Positions 26,385 through 38,423 of a stretch of DNA of 64,000 nucleotides are shown here, one piece after another (the stretch's first letter is position 1; each line of letters starts with the position of its first letter). The notes beneath the pieces are model-generated. The model was not told where the DNA came from. It worked only from the letters and a program-made list of their open reading frames with translations, and did not search any database. This stretch comes from an uncultured Colwellia sp. (lineage in GTDB: Bacteria > Pseudomonadota > Gammaproteobacteria > Enterobacterales > Alteromonadaceae), in contig CAJXWZ010000005.1 in NCBI GenBank assembly GCA_913062815.1, positions 122,532-186,531 of the forward strand. The letters are read 5' to 3'. Both the position numbers and the translations under genes were made by a program.

Positions 26385-27604
26385 GTTGATTTCCCTTCTT
26401 TTTCACGATTTTCTTTATCGACAATATAGATGATTATTTGACATAGTAGCACCACCAGCACAGAAGAAAACATCAAGCCTGCAAAAGGCAGCGCACTGCC
26501 ATCGTAAAAATAAGCTAAAATTGGTCCGGCCAACGCACCAATACCAAAACGCAACGTGCCAATTACTGCCGTAGCAGTACCAGACTGCTCTGGAAATTTA
26601 GTTAATACCAAAGCATCTGAATTTACCGCGACCATAGAAATACTTCCCATCAGTGGCAAGATGCAAATTACCGTAAATACCAGCGGCAGCTCAAATAAAT
26701 TGACCACAAAGAGTGCTGCAGAAGCCAATACTGCCAAAACTAAACCATACCAGAGCATTTTTCTTGAGCCTTTATGCGCAACTAAGCGAGTATTGGTAAA
26801 ATGTGCCGTCATTAAAGCAAATACCGTAATACCAAAAAGTAGACTAAAGCTAAATTCGGATACGTTAAACACGGTTAAATACACAAAGGGAATAGCGGTA
26901 ATATAGGAGAAAAAAGCCAGTGAAATCATCATAGAGCTAGCGATATCTAATCTTGCTTCTCTATTTGAAAAGACAATTTTATATCGAGTTAAAAAGCTGA
27001 TTTCTTTAGTTCCTGCGATCTTTTTCCTTTCAACTTCTGGCAAGTATTTGGCAACTAATAACAATACAACAACACTATAAAATGACAGTACATAAAAAAT
27101 AAGCTGCCAACTATGCGCAACCAATAATACACTGCCAATACTGGGCGCTATCATAGGAGCTAGCATCATAATCATAGACACATACGATAACCCTTTTGCC
27201 GTATCTTTTTGGTAATATTCTCTAATCGTTCCTGGCACCACTACTGTAGCCGCACTACTAATAAAGGCTTGTACAAATCTAAGTGATAAAAACTGTTCTA
27301 TATTAGCAACCAAAGGTAGAAGCAAGCTTGCCAACAAAAATCCACTGACACCTAAAAGTACCATTTTTCGCCGTGAATATTTATCAGCCATAGGACCAAA
27401 TAAAATCAACCCCAGTGCATAACCAAATAAATACACACTTAGACTATTTTGTATCATAGGCATATCAGTGGCTAAATGCTCAGCCAGTATTGGCATAGCA
27501 GGTAAGTACATATCGATTGCTAAAGGAGACAATGCCATGATTGACGCTAACAACGGCAGCAGTAATTTAAGCGATAAGTTAGTCGAGCTTGTAGATTTCA
27601 TCAT
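26381..27604 (-). CDS. Bcr/CflA-type MFS multidrug transporter
   Basis: 407 residues with 12 membrane helices. PLAIDMYLPAMPILAEHL in the first helix and the loop GPMADKYSRRKMVLLG (the MFS motif A) place it in the Bcr/CflA drug:H+ antiporter family; GTIREYY and GTATAVIGTLRFGIGAL follow in the second half. It likely exports an antibiotic, purine or amino-acid-like compound. It follows the MocR regulator gene by 2 bases and overlaps elbB by 4 bases, so its expression is tied to them. Confidence 0.9.
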   Translation of the reverse strand: MMKSTSSTNLSLKLLLPLLASIMALSPLAIDMYLPAMPILAEHLATDMPMIQNSLSVYLFGYALGLILFGPMADKYSRRKMVLLGVSGFLLASLLLPLVANIEQFLSLRFVQAFISSAATVVVPGTIREYYQKDTAKGLSYVSMIMMLAPMIAPSIGSVLLVAHSWQLIFYVLSFYSVVVLLLVAKYLPEVERKKIAGTKEISFLTRYKIVFSNREARLDIASSMMISLAFFSYITAIPFVYLTVFNVSEFSFSLLFGITVFALMTAHFTNTRLVAHKGSRKMLWYGLVLAVLASAALFVVNLFELPLVFTVICILPLMGSISMVAVNSDALVLTKFPEQSGTATAVIGTLRFGIGALAGPILAYFYDGSALPFAGLMFSSVLVVLLCQIIIYIVDKENREKEGKST

Positions 27605-27606
27605 AT

Positions 27607-29073
27607 CTAAACTATTTCATTTAGTAGTTGTTTTTGGGTATGCTCAAACACTAGCTTACCTAGTGTTTTGACAGCTTGCTCTACTTGATCATTCCACTGA
27701 ACACCATAGCTAATGCGCATATAGTTACCATACTTCCCCGCAGGAGAAAAAATGATGCCCGGAGCAAAACTTACCCCTTGTGCAAGTGCTTCTTGAAAAA
27801 AAGCACTAGTATCTACATGAGATTGACACCTGACCCATAAAACACTGCCTCCTTGAGGCTTTGAAATACATACTTCGCTTGGAAAATGTTCGGCGATCAG
27901 GGCGCGCATCCGCTCACAATTATAAACTAACTTCTTTCGTAGCACGCTTAAGTGACGATCATAATCACCACTTTGAATGTATTCGTTTAACGTCCATTGC
28001 TGCAACATTGGGGTGGAGCAAGATTGTGCTCGCTTAATACGCTTAGCTTGTTCTTCATATTTTCCAGTCAGTAACCAACCCGTTCTATAACCCGGGGCTG
28101 CGGTTTTTGAAAATGACGAACAGGTCATCACTAAGCCTTTTTCTGAGTACAATTGTGCTGGCTTAGGCTTTTTCTCACTAAAATACAATTCGCTATACAC
28201 ATCATCTTCAATTAACGGTATGTCATACTGTTCAAGTAAACTAACAATGGCTTGTCTTTGTTTATCTGTTTTCATCGAACCCAGTGGATTATTAATAGCA
28301 GTAGAGAACAAACACGCCTTGATAGGATGTTGCGCTATCGCCTTAGTTAATTCATCTAAGCAAACACCGTCTTCGGTGCAGGTATAAACTTCTAATGCCT
28401 TCATACCTAAGGTTTCAATTAACTCAATCATGCCAAAAAAACAGGGCGATTCGATGGCAATAACATCTCCTTGCTTTGCGACACACTGCAATGCTATCGA
28501 TAGTGCCTCTTGTGCCCCATTGGTGATCAAAATATCATCTGGATTAACCGACACCCCCTGTTCTTGATAACGAAACGCTAACTGCATGCGTAATTTAGGG
28601 TCCCCCATCGGTGGTCCGTAACTCACGGCTTTTTCAGCCACTCGAGAAATAACTGAACGCATTAATCTAGCTAAGGTTTTATCTGGTGGATTTGCTTGAA
28701 TTGGATTGGAAATGCCTAAGGCTACTGTATTGGGTAAATGCACCGCTTCGTGAACTTGCTCAATCATACTGCGACATTGTATTGTTGTTGGCGCACAATG
28801 TGACCATTTTGCCGGCCTTGGCTTTAAGGTACGCGCTTGTAAAGCAGTTAAATAATAGCCTGATTGAGGTCTAGCGCAGACTCGCCCTTGCCTTTCTAAC
28901 TCGATATACGCTTGCTTTACTGTTGGTACACTGATTTCAAATTGACCACTTAATTTGCGTAGGCTAGGTAGTTTATCTCCAGGTAGCAGAGCACCTATTT
29001 TTTGCTGGTGTTCGATAAAATCGATCACTTGCTGATACAAAAAGGCTGCTGAATTTTTATCGAGTAGACGCAT
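27607..29073 (-). CDS. MocR-family regulator (GntR HTH + aminotransferase-like domain)
   Basis: About 488 residues from ATG 29073 (MRLLDKNSAAFLY); the frame stays open to 29217 but that region is not domain-like. Residues ~1-75 are a GntR winged helix (LPSLRKLSGQFEISVPTVKQAYIEL). The rest is a class I aminotransferase-like fold with the PLP lysine in CSSFSKTAAPG, the tyrosine/aspartate pocket (IEDDVYSELYF) and GYRTGWLL. MocR proteins bind PLP or aminated ligands and regulate divergent transport or vitamin B6 genes. It diverges from an EamA transporter and leads the MFS-ElbB-GH3 operon. Confidence 0.93.
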   Translation of the reverse strand: MRLLDKNSAAFLYQQVIDFIEHQQKIGALLPGDKLPSLRKLSGQFEISVPTVKQAYIELERQGRVCARPQSGYYLTALQARTLKPRPAKWSHCAPTTIQCRSMIEQVHEAVHLPNTVALGISNPIQANPPDKTLARLMRSVISRVAEKAVSYGPPMGDPKLRMQLAFRYQEQGVSVNPDDILITNGAQEALSIALQCVAKQGDVIAIESPCFFGMIELIETLGMKALEVYTCTEDGVCLDELTKAIAQHPIKACLFSTAINNPLGSMKTDKQRQAIVSLLEQYDIPLIEDDVYSELYFSEKKPKPAQLYSEKGLVMTCSSFSKTAAPGYRTGWLLTGKYEEQAKRIKRAQSCSTPMLQQWTLNEYIQSGDYDRHLSVLRKKLVYNCERMRALIAEHFPSEVCISKPQGGSVLWVRCQSHVDTSAFFQEALAQGVSFAPGIIFSPAGKYGNYMRISYGVQWNDQVEQAVKTLGKLVFEHTQKQLLNEIV

Positions 29074-29231
29074 AAGAACCACTTTTAACACTATTATGGG
29101 TAATGAGTTTAACAACATAAACTGTATAGGTTGCATTTTCATTATTCTGTATATGTTATTAAAACAAATTAACTCTACACTGTCACTAGCTAAGTTAAGC
29201 CGTGTTATAAATATCAAAGAGGGGGAGTAAA

Positions 29232-30146
29232 ATGAGTAATAGTTTTTTATATTTTGTCACTGTAATTATCTGGGGATCTACTTGGATTGCTATAAACTAT
29301 CAATTGGGCGATGTTGCTCCTGAAGCGTCGGTATCATATCGCTTTGCCCTTGCCGCCTTAATTTTATTTACTTTTGCTAAGATAAAAAATCTACCGCTAT
29401 CATTTTCTCTAAAGCAACATGGTTTATTTGCTGCGTTTGGTATTTGTCTATTCGGTTTGAACTACTTGTTACTGTACACCGCTCAGCAACACATCAACTC
29501 AGCATTAGCCTGTATTGCTTTCTCTACCCTGATGTTGATGAATATTGTTAATACCAAGATTTTTTATAATACCAAAGTCACCAAACAGGTATATTTTGGT
29601 GGGGCGTTTGGTTTATTTGGCATAGTGACACTTTTTTGGCCGCAATTAACCGACATAGAATTGGGCGCAGCAACATTCCTAGGTTTAGGGCTTTGTTTAA
29701 TAGGTACCTTTTCAGCATCTATGGGCAATATGTTATCCATTAAAAATCAAAAAAATAATGTCCCTATTGTGCAAGCCAATGCATGGGGCATGTTATATGG
29801 CGCAATATTTACCGCGCTTGTTGTCATAGTTCAAGGGAAGTCGTTCAGCTTTTCATTTGATGTAGCTTACTTAAGCTCACTGGTTTACTTATCACTTTTT
29901 GGCTCCGTGATCGCCTTTGGCTGCTATTTAAGTTTAATGACACGCATCGGTGCTCACAAAACATCCTACGCCAATATTATATTCCCTGCTATTGCCGTAC
30001 TCATTTCTACAGTAGTTGAAGGCTTTGTTTGGACTGGCTATACCGTTACAGGCTTAAGTTTTGTGTTTTTGGGCAATATTGTGGTACTTACAAAACCAGC
30101 TACCTTACAAAAGTTTCTAAATGCTAAACAAGCAATAAAAGTTTGA
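29232..30146 (+). CDS. EamA-family DMT transporter
   Basis: 304 residues with ten membrane helices in two EamA repeats (VTVIIWGSTWIAINYQLG at the start; AFGCYLSLMTRIGAHKTSYANI in the second half). EamA permeases export amino acids or other small metabolites. ATG 29232 follows a strong GAGGGGGAG ribosome binding site. It is divergent from the MocR regulator, a pairing where MocR commonly controls the neighbouring exporter. The substrate cannot be read. A perfect 11-base hairpin terminator follows. Confidence 0.92.
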   Translation: MSNSFLYFVTVIIWGSTWIAINYQLGDVAPEASVSYRFALAALILFTFAKIKNLPLSFSLKQHGLFAAFGICLFGLNYLLLYTAQQHINSALACIAFSTLMLMNIVNTKIFYNTKVTKQVYFGGAFGLFGIVTLFWPQLTDIELGAATFLGLGLCLIGTFSASMGNMLSIKNQKNNVPIVQANAWGMLYGAIFTALVVIVQGKSFSFSFDVAYLSSLVYLSLFGSVIAFGCYLSLMTRIGAHKTSYANIIFPAIAVLISTVVEGFVWTGYTVTGLSFVFLGNIVVLTKPATLQKFLNAKQAIKV

Positions 30147-30186
30147 TACTGACGGCATTCTTACTTTAAGTATTTGCCAATGGTGC

Positions 30187-30223
30187 ACGACATAGCTTTT
30201 CCTTCGAGCTATGTCGTTTTTTT
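30187..30223 (+). terminator. intrinsic terminator after the EamA gene
   Basis: ACGACATAGCT at 30187-30197 pairs with AGCTATGTCGT at 30207-30217 around a 9-base loop, followed by a run of T. The stem is a perfect 11 bp, a strong terminator. Confidence 0.9.
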
Positions 30224-30232
30224 GTTTAAAGA

Positions 30233-30484
30233 CTAACGCCTTAACTCTTCCATATCATTTATAAGCTCCTGTAGCTTAGTAAACATCCTGCCATACAGTG
30301 AATTAAAATCTAGCCTATATAGTGGCCCTGAAAAGTAAAACAACAGCCCAGCAATTACGGAAATTACTATTAACAAATAAAGAGGAATAGAAAATAATAA
30401 TGGCGTATTTGGAAAATTATAAATTAAGCCCGAGATGAACTTTTCACCAACCTCTATAAACCTTAATTGTAATACTATTGTTCA
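30233..30484 (-). pseudogene. start-less membrane ORF, possible gene remnant
   Basis: On the minus strand an open frame ends at TAG 30233-30235. It encodes a hydrophobic helix (FSIPLYLLIVISVIAGLLFY) followed by an amphipathic tail (MFTKLQELINDMEELRR). The frame is closed upstream by a TGA near 30486, and no ATG, GTG or TTG in the needed place starts it; only ATA/ATT are available. It looks like the C-terminal part of a small membrane protein whose start was lost, or a gene using a rare start. No function is proposed. Confidence 0.3.
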
Positions 30485-30928
<444 letters not shown>

Positions 30929-31897
30929 ATGCAAAGACTCGCACCTGCACTACGTCAAGACAATGTTCCTTTAGATCTTATTGCGCTGATAAAAACTATT
31001 TTAGCGGCAACTAAAGAAATTTCATTCCGCGTCAGCCAAGCTCATTTAGGTGGTTTGATGGGGTCAACATTAGATGAAAACATTCAAGGCGAAATACAAA
31101 AAAAACTGGATGTTGTTGCTAACGAACTATTTAAAGATATTCTCCTAGAGTCTGGTTTTGTCAAAGCAATTTCATCAGAAGAAGAAGATTCTTCTGTCGC
31201 GGGTGAGCAAACGGGTAAATATATTGTGTCGTTTGACCCACTTGATGGCAGCTCAAATATTGATATTAACTCTCTTATCGGTACTATTTTCTCGATTCAT
31301 GAAGCGCCTGAGCACATGGAAGCAAGCAACCCTGATATGTTTAAACAATCAGGTAACAGACAAGTGTGTGCTGGTTATGTATTGTACGGGCCATCAACTA
31401 TGTTGGTGATGACTACAGGTAGTGGCACGCATTTCTATGTACTTGATAGAACTCATGGGGGTTACTTATTGGTTAAGCGCAATGTACAAGTACCAGAAGA
31501 TACCCAAGAATTTGCTATCAATATGTCGAATCAGCGGTTCTGGCAAGAGCCAATGCAAAATTATATTAATGATTTACTTGCTGGTGATACTGGCCCACGT
31601 GCAAAGAACTTCAATATGCGTTGGATTGCTGCCATGGTTGGTGATATTCACCGTGTATTATGTCGAGGGGGGATTTTTACTTATCCTGCTGATAGCAGAA
31701 ATGCAGAACAACCTTATAAATTACGGCTAATGTATGAAGCCAATCCTATGTCATTTTTAATTGAACAAGCGGGCGGATTAGCCATGACTAGCCAAGGTCG
31801 AATTATGGATATTGAACCATCCAGTATTCACCAACGTGTTGAGGTGATTATGGGCTCTAAAAACGAAGTAGAGGCCTGCTTAGGTTATTATAAATAA
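30929..31897 (+). CDS. fbp: fructose-1,6-bisphosphatase, class I
   Basis: 322 residues. The enzyme removes the 1-phosphate of fructose-1,6-bisphosphate in gluconeogenesis. The metal-binding motif [10 protein letters not shown] (near 108) and the upstream SEEEDSS acidic residues are typical of class I FBPase; further features are [16 protein letters not shown] and the C-terminal [20 protein letters not shown] that carries ligands for the sugar phosphate. ATG 30929 follows ACTAGGTAACACA. It is a single gene with a strong shared terminator, convergent with the EAL-HDOD gene. Confidence 0.97.
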   Translation: MQRLAPALRQDNVPLDLIALIKTILAATKEISFRVSQAHLGGLMGSTLDENIQGEIQKKLDVVANELFKDILLESGFVKAISSEEEDSSVAGEQTGKYIVSFDPLDGSSNIDINSLIGTIFSIHEAPEHMEASNPDMFKQSGNRQVCAGYVLYGPSTMLVMTTGSGTHFYVLDRTHGGYLLVKRNVQVPEDTQEFAINMSNQRFWQEPMQNYINDLLAGDTGPRAKNFNMRWIAAMVGDIHRVLCRGGIFTYPADSRNAEQPYKLRLMYEANPMSFLIEQAGGLAMTSQGRIMDIEPSSIHQRVEVIMGSKNEVEACLGYYK

Positions 31898-31922
31898 GCT
31901 TTCTCATAATACTTAAAAAAAC

Positions 31923-31957
31923 AAAGCCTTGGATAGCAACTATTCAAGGCTTTCTTT
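31923..31957. terminator. bidirectional terminator between fbp and EAL-HDOD gene
   Basis: AAAGCCTTGGATAG at 31923-31936 pairs with CTATTCAAGGCTTT at 31940-31953 (one G-T pair) around a 3-base loop, with A-rich and T-rich flanks. It serves both convergent genes. Confidence 0.88.
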
Positions 31958-31970
31958 TATTAGAAATACC

Positions 31971-33185
31971 TCATTGGCAAGTTAACATGACATCAGACCA
32001 ACTTATAGCGTCATGATAGGCATCCAAACAGAGCTCTTCCTTCAAGTCGATTGAATCAGAAATCACTTTAGCTAGCATCCAATTGCCCTTTTCAATCGCA
32101 AATGACAATTCCAAATATTTGGCTAAATAATTATCTTTTTGTACCAAGGCTTTTTTGATTTCTCGATGCAGAGGCAATATCTCCATTACTGCTGTTATAT
32201 TTTGATCTAATACGCCATCTATATGAGATAGCATACCCGTTAAAAAAGCTTTCGGTGGGTTTTCACTATCCTTCTTCATTGCCGATATTTGTTCACAAAA
32301 TTTAGCTCTGACTAACGAAACTCTAATAATTTCATCTGGTTTACTTTCATTTAGATCAGCAAGTACCAATAGTGCGATAAATTTTTTCAATTCAATATCA
32401 CCAATATAAATCAGCGCATGCTTTAACGAGCTAATCTCCTTACTTGGTCCATAACCGGGGCTATTAATAAAGCGTAACAGCTTATAAGTTAATCCTACGT
32501 CTATACTAAAAATATGACTTATTGCTTCAAAATCAAACTGTTCACTGCTTGCATGCTCCATAAGATCCAAAATGTGCTTTTTCGAGGAAAGAATATTCCT
32601 TTTTTTCATCATTTCAGGCTTGGCAAAAAAATAGCCCTGAAACATGGTAAAGCCAAGTACTTTCAGTTGTTCAAATTGCTGTAAAGTTTCAACCTTCTCC
32701 GCTAAAAAAGTAATTTTATGATCTTTCAAACGTGCTAAAAATCGACTAATTTTAAGTACGTTGACGTCAAGAACGTCTACTTTAATAATATCGATAAAAG
32801 GTAAAAAAACATCCCATTTTTCATCAAAGTCATGGTCACCAAGTGCCAGTGTATACCCCTTTTGCTTTAACGATTTACAAGCTTGTAATAGTTCATCACT
32901 AAAAGGGACATCTTCAAGAATTTCTACTACGATCTTTTTAGGATCAAGGAAGGACGGAAAATGATGAATAAGTGCATCAGCATGAAAGTTAATATAGGCA
33001 GGCATTGCGCCCGTTACATCTTCAATACCGAGTGTTAATTGATTATCAACAATAATTTGGGAGGTGGCTTTATCTGGGCATATACCTGGGAAACTATTGT
33101 GCTCACCATCACGAAACAATAACTCGAAAGCTACCGTTTCTTGCCCTAGATTTAATATTGGTTGTCTAGCAATATAGGAATACAA
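31971..33185 (-). CDS. EAL-HDOD signalling protein, degenerate EAL
   Basis: 404 residues. The N-terminal ~200 residues are a c-di-GMP-phosphodiesterase-like EAL domain, but the signature EAL is FELLFRD and the DDFGTG metal-binding segment reads LGDHDFDEKW, so it is probably not a phosphodiesterase. The C-terminal ~190 residues are an HDOD domain (ISHIFSIDVGLTYKLLRFINSPGYG, ALIYIGDIELKKFIALLVL). Such EAL-HDOD (YuxH/CdgJ-like) proteins regulate motility, chemotaxis or cell division. It is a single gene, divergent from the pyrophosphatase gene. Confidence 0.88.
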   Translation of the reverse strand: MYSYIARQPILNLGQETVAFELLFRDGEHNSFPGICPDKATSQIIVDNQLTLGIEDVTGAMPAYINFHADALIHHFPSFLDPKKIVVEILEDVPFSDELLQACKSLKQKGYTLALGDHDFDEKWDVFLPFIDIIKVDVLDVNVLKISRFLARLKDHKITFLAEKVETLQQFEQLKVLGFTMFQGYFFAKPEMMKKRNILSSKKHILDLMEHASSEQFDFEAISHIFSIDVGLTYKLLRFINSPGYGPSKEISSLKHALIYIGDIELKKFIALLVLADLNESKPDEIIRVSLVRAKFCEQISAMKKDSENPPKAFLTGMLSHIDGVLDQNITAVMEILPLHREIKKALVQKDNYLAKYLELSFAIEKGNWMLAKVISDSIDLKEELCLDAYHDAISWSDVMLTCQ

Positions 33186-33415
33186 CCTTTAACCCCTCAA
33201 AACATTTAATTTGATCTTGTTTGAGTAAGTATAGTGCAATGGTTTTCTTTAGATATAAGAAGTTAACTTTTATTTACTACAATTAAATGACCTGCCTTTA
33301 TACAACATAATAATATTTACTATCAGTTAAGTGTCTTTAACTAGACTTATTGCTATATACAAAAGCTATAAATAGTTTGGTAGAATAAGGCCAAATTAGA
33401 GGAGAGCACTTTTTT

Positions 33416-34339
33416 ATGCCAAATTATGTTGTGGGTCACAAAATTCCAGATTCAGACTCAATCTGTTCAGCCATTGCTTTATCATACTTAAAAACCACCT
33501 TAGGCGAAGAAACCGTGCCAGCAAGGTTAGGTGAGCTTAGCCCTGAAACTTTATTCATTTTGGATAAGTTTGGCTTTGAACAACCAGAATTTAAAACAAG
33601 TTATGCGGGTGAAAATCTCTACATTGTTGATCATTCAGAACGTACACAAGGTCCCGATGATATTGATGACGCAACTATCTTAGGTATAATCGATCATCAT
33701 AAGTTGGGTGACATCACGACCTCTACTCCCCTTGAAATTTGGGTCCGTCCAGTAGGTTGTACTAATACCATCATTAAAATGATGTATGATTTTCATAATG
33801 TTGAAATTCCAAAAAATATTGCCGGTGCCATGATGTGTGCTATTTTGAGTGACACAGTAATATTTAAATCACCAACTTGTACAACTGCTGACATTAAATG
33901 TGTTGAAGCATTAGCAGAAATTGCCGGGATTGAAAATCCTTCCGAGCTAGGCATGGAAATGTTTAAAGTGAAATCGGCCGTTGAAGGTACACCAGTACGC
34001 GATTTAGTATTACGTGATTTTAAAGATTTCAATATGAATGGCAACTTGGTGGGTATTGGTCAATTAGAAGTTATTGATCTTGCTATTTTCGACGATATGA
34101 AGGCTGATTTAGCGGCCGATATCGCTAAATTGAAAGTTGAAGGAAACCGTCATAGTGTCTTGTTATTATTAACAGATATCATGAAAGAAGGCTCGGAGCT
34201 ACTTGTTGTAAGTGATAACGAAAACCTAACTACCGCGGCATTTTCAAAAGAAACAACCGACGGAAAAGTCTGGCTTGACGGCGTACTGAGCCGTAAGAAA
34301 CAAGTTGTACCACCATTACAAGCTGCTTTTAAAAACTAA
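33416..34339 (+). CDS. ppaC: manganese-dependent inorganic pyrophosphatase (family II)
   Basis: 307 residues, typical for family II. It hydrolyses pyrophosphate with Mn2+. The metal-binding N-terminal motifs are GHKIPDSDSICSAIA (near 7), DHSERTQGPDD (near 74) and IIDHHKLGD (near 94), all of the DHH phosphoesterase type; the C-terminal DHHA2 domain carries the arginine and lysine that bind substrate (VLSRKKQVVPPL). ATG 33416 has GGAGAG upstream. It is a single gene. Confidence 0.96.
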   Translation: MPNYVVGHKIPDSDSICSAIALSYLKTTLGEETVPARLGELSPETLFILDKFGFEQPEFKTSYAGENLYIVDHSERTQGPDDIDDATILGIIDHHKLGDITTSTPLEIWVRPVGCTNTIIKMMYDFHNVEIPKNIAGAMMCAILSDTVIFKSPTCTTADIKCVEALAEIAGIENPSELGMEMFKVKSAVEGTPVRDLVLRDFKDFNMNGNLVGIGQLEVIDLAIFDDMKADLAADIAKLKVEGNRHSVLLLLTDIMKEGSELLVVSDNENLTTAAFSKETTDGKVWLDGVLSRKKQVVPPLQAAFKN

Positions 34340-34366
34340 CTTTTAAGTGGTTCAAAGCCAGCTAAA

Positions 34367-34400
34367 CCCATAACGCATTAAATATGGTTATGGGCTTTTT
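34367..34400 (+). terminator. intrinsic terminator after ppaC
   Basis: CCCATAAC at 34367-34374 pairs with GTTATGGG at 34387-34394 around a 12-base loop, followed by CTTTTTT. Confidence 0.78.
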
Positions 34401-34534
34401 TATTAGCACTAAAAATTACTTAGTAAACTTATCTAGCTTGCTAAGTAAAACCTAAATTGTGGTGCTAAGTTGTCCAGAAAGCTTCAGAGATCGTCAACTG
34501 GAAAATGTTATCTTTATTATTCTTTAGATAAAAG

Positions 34535-34558
34535 AAAACCCAGCAATTGCTGGGTTTT
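34535..34558 (-). terminator. palindromic terminator of the fadBA transcript
   Basis: AAAACCCAGCA..TGCTGGGTTTT forms a perfect 24-base palindrome (arms 34535-34545 and 34548-34558). On the minus strand it is followed by CTTTTATC, fitting the end of the fadBA transcript about 145 bases past the fadA stop. Confidence 0.8.
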
Positions 34559-34611
34559 GAAATTCAAAAGTATTCTCTAGTATTAAATTTTCTTCTCAAC
34601 GCTAATTAATT

Positions 34612-34673
34612 TTTAGACCAAAAGAAAGCACGGAATTTGCGAACTCAAATGAGTGCTTTCAACGAAGTCTAAA
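34612..34673 (-). ncRNA. two-part stem in the fadA 3' region (possible 3'UTR RNA)
   Basis: An outer stem TTTAGAC/GTCTAAA (34612-34618 with 34667-34673) encloses an inner stem GAAAGCAC/GTGCTTTC (34624-34631 with 34653-34660), with a further small hairpin in the loop. It lies 28 bases behind the fadA stop and is followed by the palindromic terminator, so the fadBA mRNA would carry a 145-base structured tail. The structure is seen; a small-RNA role is inference. Confidence 0.35.
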
Positions 34674-34701
34674 GGCTTATGTGCAAAGAGAACAAAGTTA
34701 A

Positions 34702-38045
<3,344 letters not shown>

Positions 38046-38220
38046 ACTTTGTCTCCTTCACCTAAAAGTGGTGTTGATGTATTGATGATTTCTTTATGTG
38101 TATGCCAAATTGATAATTTCATTCATTTGACAGCTTGAATATTCTAGTGCTAATTGACAATGCCTATTAATAATAGACGACTGAGTGTGCCTTGAAAGGA
38201 AGTCAATTGCAATATTTTTT

Positions 38221-38232
38221 AAACAGGTGTTT
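38221..38232. promoter_or_regulatory. PsrA-like operator candidate upstream of fadBA
   Basis: AAAC-AGGT-GTTT is a perfect inverted repeat of the form described for the fatty-acid-responsive repressor PsrA in pseudomonads (AAAC-N2-4-GTTT). A second inverted repeat ATCAA-TTGT-TTGAT follows at 38235-38248. It is about 175 bases upstream of fadB; the assignment is inference. Confidence 0.3.
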
Positions 38233-38304
38233 TAATCAATTGTTTGATATGCGTATAGTATCACTTAGGTATGTGTTTTTAGTATATTAAAAATAGTTTT
38301 CACT

Positions 38305-38355
38305 AGGGGCTGTTGATCTTTCAGGGTTAAATTTTGTTCGAGATAAACAGCCCCT
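38305..38355. repeat. long inverted repeat upstream of the MFS gene
   Basis: AGGGGCTGTT at 38305-38314 pairs perfectly with AACAGCCCCT at 38346-38355, and ATCT/AGAT inside extend the stem after a mismatch. No T run follows on either strand, so it is not a standard terminator. It would sit in the leader of the MFS gene if transcribed from upstream. Confidence 0.6.
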
Positions 38356-38423
38356 AATGTATAAAGTAAGCGGTAAACAGCGTAAAATACTGGCAAACAA
38401 CCGTGAATAGAGCAGCGAGTTAG

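Larger units (their letters stand above)
34340..34701. other. intergenic region with three hairpins between ppaC and fadA
   Basis: No gene is seen. The stretch holds a terminator for ppaC (34367-34400), a perfect palindromic terminator (34535-34558) and a two-part stem (34612-34673) immediately behind fadA. Confidence 0.7.
38046..38423. other. fadB/MFS divergent intergenic region
   Basis: No gene. It holds the fadBA promoter region with two short inverted repeats (38221-38232 and 38235-38248) and a long inverted repeat (38305-38355) in the leader of the divergent MFS gene. Confidence 0.6.

Noticed and set aside
29074..29217. N-terminal extension of the MocR regulator
   Set aside because: It reads as hydrophobic, non-conserved sequence before a normal GntR domain start at 29073; it covers the divergent promoter region.
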